DNA of 15,368 bases from Spirochaetaceae bacterium (GTDB taxonomy: Bacteria; Spirochaetota; Spirochaetia; Treponematales; Breznakiellaceae): contig JAIRPH010000104.1 of NCBI GenBank assembly GCA_031257135.1, forward strand, positions 1 through 15,368, read 5' to 3'. Shown here one piece after another: positions 12,435-15,368 of the stretch. The notes beneath the pieces were generated by a model. That model made no database searches. It saw nothing but the letters and a program-made list of their open reading frames with translations, and had not been told where the DNA came from. The position numbers and the translations under genes were made by a program. Every line of letters begins with the position of its first letter. Position 1 is the first letter of the stretch.

Positions 12435-13403
12435 ATGAAAAACAAAATGGGAATACTCAGCATGACGCTGATATTCGGATTGGTCCTGTTCGCTTGCAAC
12501 AAGGATGATGACGATCCCCCGCCGGCAACCGTAACCGGCGTTACGGTATCTGGACCCTCAACAATCGCGCCCGGCGCAAGCGGGACATTCACCGCAACCG
12601 TAACCGAAACAGGAGGCGCGGCAAAGACGGTAACATGGACGAGTAGCAGTACGAAAAGCTCTATTAACGCCAGCGGCACACTGTCGGTAGCCGCCGATGA
12701 AGCGGAGAACTCGACCATCACCGTTACGGCAACCTCCACAGCAGACGCCTCGAAGACAGGAACCGCCACGGTCACGGTGAGAACCGCCACAGCCCCGCCG
12801 CCCGCCAACCCTTTGATCGGAAGCTGGATAGATTCCGAAAGCAACAGCTTAGATTGTATCCTAATTTTTACTGCCACGAAAGTATATTACAGCGATCAGG
12901 TAATAGAGGCATCTCGTAGGGATGTTCTTGATACCGATACCAAAGAGATACAATTAAAAGGTCCGAATACTACTACCAATGTAACCTATAAGTATTATCT
13001 TGAAGCCCCGGGGTTAGTTATAAAACAGGGTGATACTGTTATAGCAAAACTTAGCAGAATAGACGGATCAACAAAGACCGGTATAGAGGATGTCTGGTAT
13101 TCAGATGACGTTTCTACAGCCGGAAATCAAGCAACCTATATGCTTATCATTACAACGGATAAGGTATACTATAATTACACTTATAATAGGTATTGGAAAT
13201 ACACTTCCTATACCTTAGACGCCAGCGCCACTACCGATGGAGCCAACAAGAAACTCAAGTTGAACAACTGGGGCGATGGTAATCCTATAGACTATGAGAT
13301 ATATACTAGAGCTAATGCCACCCATTTGGAAATAACGTTGCCAAGGTTACCCAATGGCGCAACGCTCGACGATATGGACTTTACTAAGTCAACCGCCTTC
13401 TAA
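12435..13403 (+). CDS. Lipoprotein with Ig-like domain and duplicated beta module
   Basis: 322 residues; ATG with AAGGAG 7 bases upstream. The signal peptide (MKNKMGILSMTLIFGLVLFA) ends in a lipobox LFAC, so Cys21 is lipidated and the protein is membrane anchored on the periplasmic side or surface. An Asp/Pro-rich tether (NKDDDDPPP) is followed by a bacterial Ig-like group 2 domain at about 33-116 (VTGVTVSGPSTIAPGASGTF, then VTVRT). After a Pro linker come two related modules, 127-211 and 217-303: GSWIDSESNS with LIFTATKVYY, against DVWYSDDVST with LIITTDKVYY; each ends in a YKYYLE/YEIYTR strand. They resemble lipocalin-like domains, but I cannot name the family. The Ig-like part is GC-rich and the modules AT-richer, so the gene may be a fusion. 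Regulation by the nearby XRE protein is suggested by shared operator sites. A terminator follows. Confidence 0.85.
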   Translation: MKNKMGILSMTLIFGLVLFACNKDDDDPPPATVTGVTVSGPSTIAPGASGTFTATVTETGGAAKTVTWTSSSTKSSINASGTLSVAADEAENSTITVTATSTADASKTGTATVTVRTATAPPPANPLIGSWIDSESNSLDCILIFTATKVYYSDQVIEASRRDVLDTDTKEIQLKGPNTTTNVTYKYYLEAPGLVIKQGDTVIAKLSRIDGSTKTGIEDVWYSDDVSTAGNQATYMLIITTDKVYYNYTYNRYWKYTSYTLDASATTDGANKKLKLNNWGDGNPIDYEIYTRANATHLEITLPRLPNGATLDDMDFTKSTAF

Positions 13404-13416
13404 GCCTATTTTGTTG

Positions 13417-13450
13417 TAGCCCTGTGCTTCGTGTACAGGGCTATACTTTT
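13417..13450 (+). terminator. Intrinsic terminator of the lipoprotein gene
   Basis: TAGCCCTGT (13417-13425) and ACAGGGCTA (13435-13443) form a perfect 9-bp stem with a 9-base loop, followed by TACTTTTG. It starts 13 bp after the stop codon. Confidence 0.85.
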
Positions 13451-13511
13451 GTAGGGCGCGAAAGCAGAGGATATTTCTTTCAAAGGTTATTAAAAAATTG
13501 CTGGAAACTAG

Positions 13512-13540
13512 TTGACAAAAGCAACAAATTTGCATATATC
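13512..13540 (+). promoter_or_regulatory. Promoter upstream of the Panacea operon
   Basis: TTGACA (13512-13517), an exact 17-bp spacer and TATATC (13535-13540). The start point would be near 13547, 12 bases before the ATG of the 48-residue ORF. A second, weaker candidate closer to the Panacea gene is TTGACG (13623-13628) with TGTATT (13645-13650). Confidence 0.6.
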
Positions 13541-13558
13541 TGGAATAATTACATTATA

Positions 13559-13705
13559 ATGCTAAAGATTTTCGATGTGCATAGAACGGCATGGCGGGGA
13601 GTAGTCCCTGCTTTATCTGTTTTTGACGATAATGACGACAATTTTGTATTAGCGGCTCGCTTGACGATAGCAGGAACGTTGCTTAGACTAGAAGTATGGA
13701 AATAA
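13559..13705 (+). CDS. Possible 48-residue leader ORF overlapping the Panacea gene
   Basis: From the ATG at 13559 the frame encodes 48 residues (MLKIFDVHRTAW to LLRLEVWK) and ends at a TAA that overlaps the next start by 10 bases (ATGGAAATAA). It lies directly behind a good promoter but has no Shine-Dalgarno. The sequence matches nothing I recognise. It could be a leader peptide coupling translation to the Panacea gene, which itself has no ribosome site, a small antitoxin-operon component, or chance. The longer frame back to 13424 starts inside the lipoprotein terminator and was rejected. Confidence 0.35.
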   Translation: MLKIFDVHRTAWRGVVPALSVFDDNDDNFVLAARLTIAGTLLRLEVWK

Positions 13706-14259
13706 GGGCTTTGATTCGAGAGGTCATATATCAATATTCACAAGAATACGGAAAAGGAGTTCCGAAGACAAAGCTGTTAAAATTAGTATACTTAGTAGAA
13801 TTGTTCTATAAGCGGCGGTACGGTGAACGCCTGACGGATGCTAAATGGGTGTATTATTTATACGGTCCCTATTTGCATGAATATAACGAGCTTTTAGACG
13901 ACGTCCAGATAGAGGGTAAAGAGTTTGGTTTCGCTGAAGATAAAGAAGCGACTATGTATACGGTAAAAAGCGTCTATAAAAATGAGGGTGTTCATGGGGA
14001 CTTGAAATTTCTGATAAAGAAAATCATACATGAATACGGCAAGATGGAGTTGCGGGACCTGTTGGAGTATGTGTATTTTGAAACAGAACCGATGATAAAT
14101 GCTGAGAACCGCGGCGAGGTATTAGATTTTGGGAATACAATGCCGGAAGAGTATTATAAGATAAAGCCTCTTACGATAGATGCACAGACCGAGCGGATAT
14201 TGCGGCGGAATTTTAAGAAGCGGGTGGAGGCGGCTCGTGGTAACAAAAGGAATACCTAA
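13696..14259 (+). CDS. Panacea-domain (SocA-like, DUF4065) antitoxin candidate
   Basis: 187 residues. The N-terminal half matches the Panacea/SocA-like domain: KLLKLVYLVELFYKRRYGE at 26-44 (family pattern K-L-x-K-L-x-Y-x-x-x), then AKWVYYLYGPYLHEYNELL at 49-67, equivalent to the family's 'xxAWxxGPVVPxxY' block, and RDLLEYVYFETEPM at about 119-132, equivalent to the late 'T..P' helix. Panacea proteins are known as antitoxins that neutralise many unrelated toxins. An in-frame TAG at 13684-13686 fixes the ATG at 13696; there is no Shine-Dalgarno, and the preceding short ORF overlaps the start. The next gene begins inside its 3' end, the arrangement expected of an antitoxin followed by its toxin. 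The AT-richer codons compared with dxs and carA suggest acquisition. Confidence 0.75.
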   Translation: MEIRALIREVIYQYSQEYGKGVPKTKLLKLVYLVELFYKRRYGERLTDAKWVYYLYGPYLHEYNELLDDVQIEGKEFGFAEDKEATMYTVKSVYKNEGVHGDLKFLIKKIIHEYGKMELRDLLEYVYFETEPMINAENRGEVLDFGNTMPEEYYKIKPLTIDAQTERILRRNFKKRVEAARGNKRNT

Positions 14260-15001
14260 TCTATACAATAAGATTTGCATGGACTTAGACAGCCAGTATT
14301 TCATTGATTGGGTAACGGATACTGCATCGCCTTGTCCCGGAATGATATGTAAGTCGGTTGTATGGTATGTGAAATCGGATCGGTGGTATCTTGAGGAGGC
14401 TAATTATGATTCTTTTGAAGAAGAAAAGTCCACATGGTACGCGAGAAGATATACCGGCAGGTATCCTCAGTCTAATTCATCGAATGTGATGAAACACTTT
14501 AAACTGGAAAAAGAGGAAAGGCTGATAACCACAAACGGAAAGGAAAGACCAGTTGTTGCTGTGAGCCGCGCTGTTGACGATTGGTGGAACCCCGCAAATA
14601 CCGCCCGACATGAGAAAAATTGGCTGTGTATTCCTTTATTTAGCTATAAAGAGCGGCATACCCAAGAGTATGTATTAAATGATCAGCAATTAAAGAACGG
14701 TACTTCTTTTTACATACCCTCATATTATGATACTTTTCCCGGTTTAAATTTTGAAAGTTCGGTGCGGTTTCAGTCAATACAGATGATAAAAGAAGAGCAT
14801 TTAACTCCGGTAAAGATGCTCTGTTCAACAAGAGAACCACAGATGTCCCGTCCCTTTGGTTTAACAAGATTGGGGCTTGAATTATTGATGTATCATTTTT
14901 ACAGCCAGTTTAATCTGTTTCCTGAATTGAATGAAGCCGGAACGAACTACGCGCTGTTTAAGGAAGAGGTTATCGAGCGGATTAAGTCGGCGCGAAGCTA
15001 G
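14237..15001 (+). CDS. MazF/PemK-like toxin candidate paired with Panacea protein
   Basis: 254 residues from the GTG at 14237, chosen because GGAGG (14226-14230) lies 6 bases upstream inside the Panacea gene; the genes overlap by 23 bp. The ATG at 14279 lacks a ribosome site. No signal peptide or membrane segment. The order of motifs suggests a MazF/PemK-type barrel with insertions: CPGMICKSVVWYV (33-45, like the 'GDIvlv' strand), KERPVVAVSR (102-111, like 'RPvlViS'), NWLCIPLFS (128-136, like 'vvvvPlt'), SFYIPSYYDTFPGLNFESSV (157-176) and FQSIQMIKEEHL (178-189, like 'sqirti.k.rL'). MazF toxins are RNA endonucleases. This protein is twice the usual length, and the assignment is by pattern only. 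The C-terminal helices (LTRLGLELLMYHFYSQF) are unexplained. Its position with a Panacea gene is the strongest functional hint. Confidence 0.6.
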   Translation: MVTKGIPNLYNKICMDLDSQYFIDWVTDTASPCPGMICKSVVWYVKSDRWYLEEANYDSFEEEKSTWYARRYTGRYPQSNSSNVMKHFKLEKEERLITTNGKERPVVAVSRAVDDWWNPANTARHEKNWLCIPLFSYKERHTQEYVLNDQQLKNGTSFYIPSYYDTFPGLNFESSVRFQSIQMIKEEHLTPVKMLCSTREPQMSRPFGLTRLGLELLMYHFYSQFNLFPELNEAGTNYALFKEEVIERIKSARS

Positions 15002-15023
15002 AAATACTATTTTGGAGGATAAA

Positions 15024-15068
15024 ATGCGTCTCAAAAGAGCAAGAATGGTTTGTAACGACCTGTTTTAA
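15024..15068 (+). CDS. 14-codon ORF with strong ribosome site
   Basis: ATG at 15024 has GGAGG (15014-15018) 5 bases upstream, and encodes MRLKRARMVCNDLF before a TAA, 22 bp after the toxin-like gene. The ribosome site is better than those of many real genes here, but the product is tiny and unrecognised. It may be the stub of a truncated third gene of the operon or a functionless leftover. Confidence 0.25.
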   Translation: MRLKRARMVCNDLF

Positions 15069-15094
15069 AAATAATTTCACAAGTATCCCTTGTT

Positions 15095-15121
15095 AAAGCC
15101 GGAAGAAATTATCTCGGCTTT
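15095..15121. repeat. Hairpin downstream of the toxin-like gene
   Basis: AAAGCCG (15095-15101) and CGGCTTT (15115-15121) form a perfect 7-bp stem with a 13-base loop. No T-run follows on either strand, so it is not a standard terminator, but its position between convergent genes suits transcription stop or mRNA end protection. Confidence 0.35.
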
Positions 15122-15221
15122 ATCTAAAAAAGGATTTGTTTATAAAAGTCAAATATACACTGCCCGCAGAATATCCCTGATTTTTTTATCTCCGGAGTCT
15201 GCGGACTGTGCTGATGGGCGA

Positions 15222-15368
15222 TTAGGCGGTGTACCGGCTCAAGGCGTCGGCTACCGCGCCGGGGCCCGCTAAAAGTTCCTCAAAGAGAGCCTCAACCCGC
15301 CCGCCGAGACCAGCCTCGTAGAGATTCACCCCGAAAATCCGAGGATCCGAAAGAATCGGCTCCAATAC
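15222..15368 (-). CDS. C-terminus of a mannitol dehydrogenase/fructuronate reductase-family protein
   Basis: The last 48 residues and stop of a gene that enters from the right edge on the minus strand. The visible sequence (VLEPILSDPRIFGVNLYEAG, then LFEELLAGPGAVADALSRYTA) recalls the C-terminal helices of polyol dehydrogenases of the mannitol dehydrogenase family (UxuB- or MtlD-like), where DLYEAGLG and LAGPGAVRxTL motifs occur. These enzymes reduce or oxidise sugar acids and polyols with NAD(H). The frame has no start in the window because the 5' part is missing. Which family member it is cannot be told from the tail alone. Confidence 0.55.
   Translation of the reverse strand, partial: VLEPILSDPRIFGVNLYEAGLGGRVEALFEELLAGPGAVADALSRYTA

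Noticed and set aside
12353..12877. 174-residue minus-strand frame rich in Val, Ala and Pro
   Set aside because: It is the complement of the signal peptide and Ig-like domain of the lipoprotein; the plus frame has promoter, ribosome site, lipobox and terminator.
13424..13558. Upstream extension of the 48-residue ORF to 13424
   Set aside because: The extension starts inside the lipoprotein terminator hairpin and runs through the promoter; no ribosome site supports it.
13549..13734. 61-residue minus-strand frame
   Set aside because: Antisense to the promoter-proximal ORF and Panacea start, with no ribosome site. I could not show that it is coding.
15090..15272. 60-residue plus-strand frame
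   Set aside because: TTG start without ribosome site, and the second half is antisense to a convincing minus-strand protein end. Kept only as a possible remnant in the findings.

Overview
The window looks like a chromosomal stretch of a spirochaete of the Treponema type. The pointers are a 29-residue AURKAIP1/COX24-type ribosomal protein gene directly before dxs, a lipoprotein with a bacterial Ig-like domain, a left-edge protein of a kind I associate with treponemes, and clear sigma-70 promoters beside GGAG ribosome sites. The genus is an inference from gene content; no rRNA or tRNA gene is visible. Base composition is mosaic: the SNF2 operon, carA and dxs are fairly GC-rich, while the acetyltransferase and the toxin-antitoxin-like genes are visibly AT-richer.

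Layout. 1-500: 3' end of an unrecognised gene and its terminator. 514-5235 (minus): two-gene operon of a SNF2-type helicase and a 617-residue partner. 5319-6008 (plus): promoter and Vat/CatB-type acetyltransferase between 11-bp direct repeats. 6030-7202 (minus): carA, whose last residues are encoded by a dispersed repeat. 7384-8013: a REP-associated tyrosine transposase (RAYT) between perfect 10-bp inverted repeats. 8042-9021 (plus): orphan potC-like permease. 9048-9300: compound repeat and AT-rich hairpins. 9351-11602 (plus): small ribosomal protein gene, terminator, dxs. 11623-12279: XRE regulator and a divergent small gene resembling the regulator's C-terminus without its HTH. 12356-13450: lipoprotein gene. 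13512-15001: promoter, short ORF, Panacea-domain protein and an overlapping MazF/PemK-like protein. 15222-15368 (minus): C-terminus of a probable polyol dehydrogenase.

Three groups deserve most attention. (1) A regulatory circuit: four copies of a CATTWAATG-like palindrome occur in two pairs, 21 and 22 bp apart, one pair at the regulator's own promoter and one around the -10 of the lipoprotein promoter. (2) A candidate Panacea toxin-antitoxin pair with translational coupling. (3) A RAYT with six GTGTCWGACAC-like motifs spread over 3.1 kb, one of which supplies the end of carA. In addition, several genes (SNF2, vat, dxs, XRE) have promoters so close to the ATG that the mRNAs would be leaderless or nearly so, while other genes carry strong Shine-Dalgarno sites.
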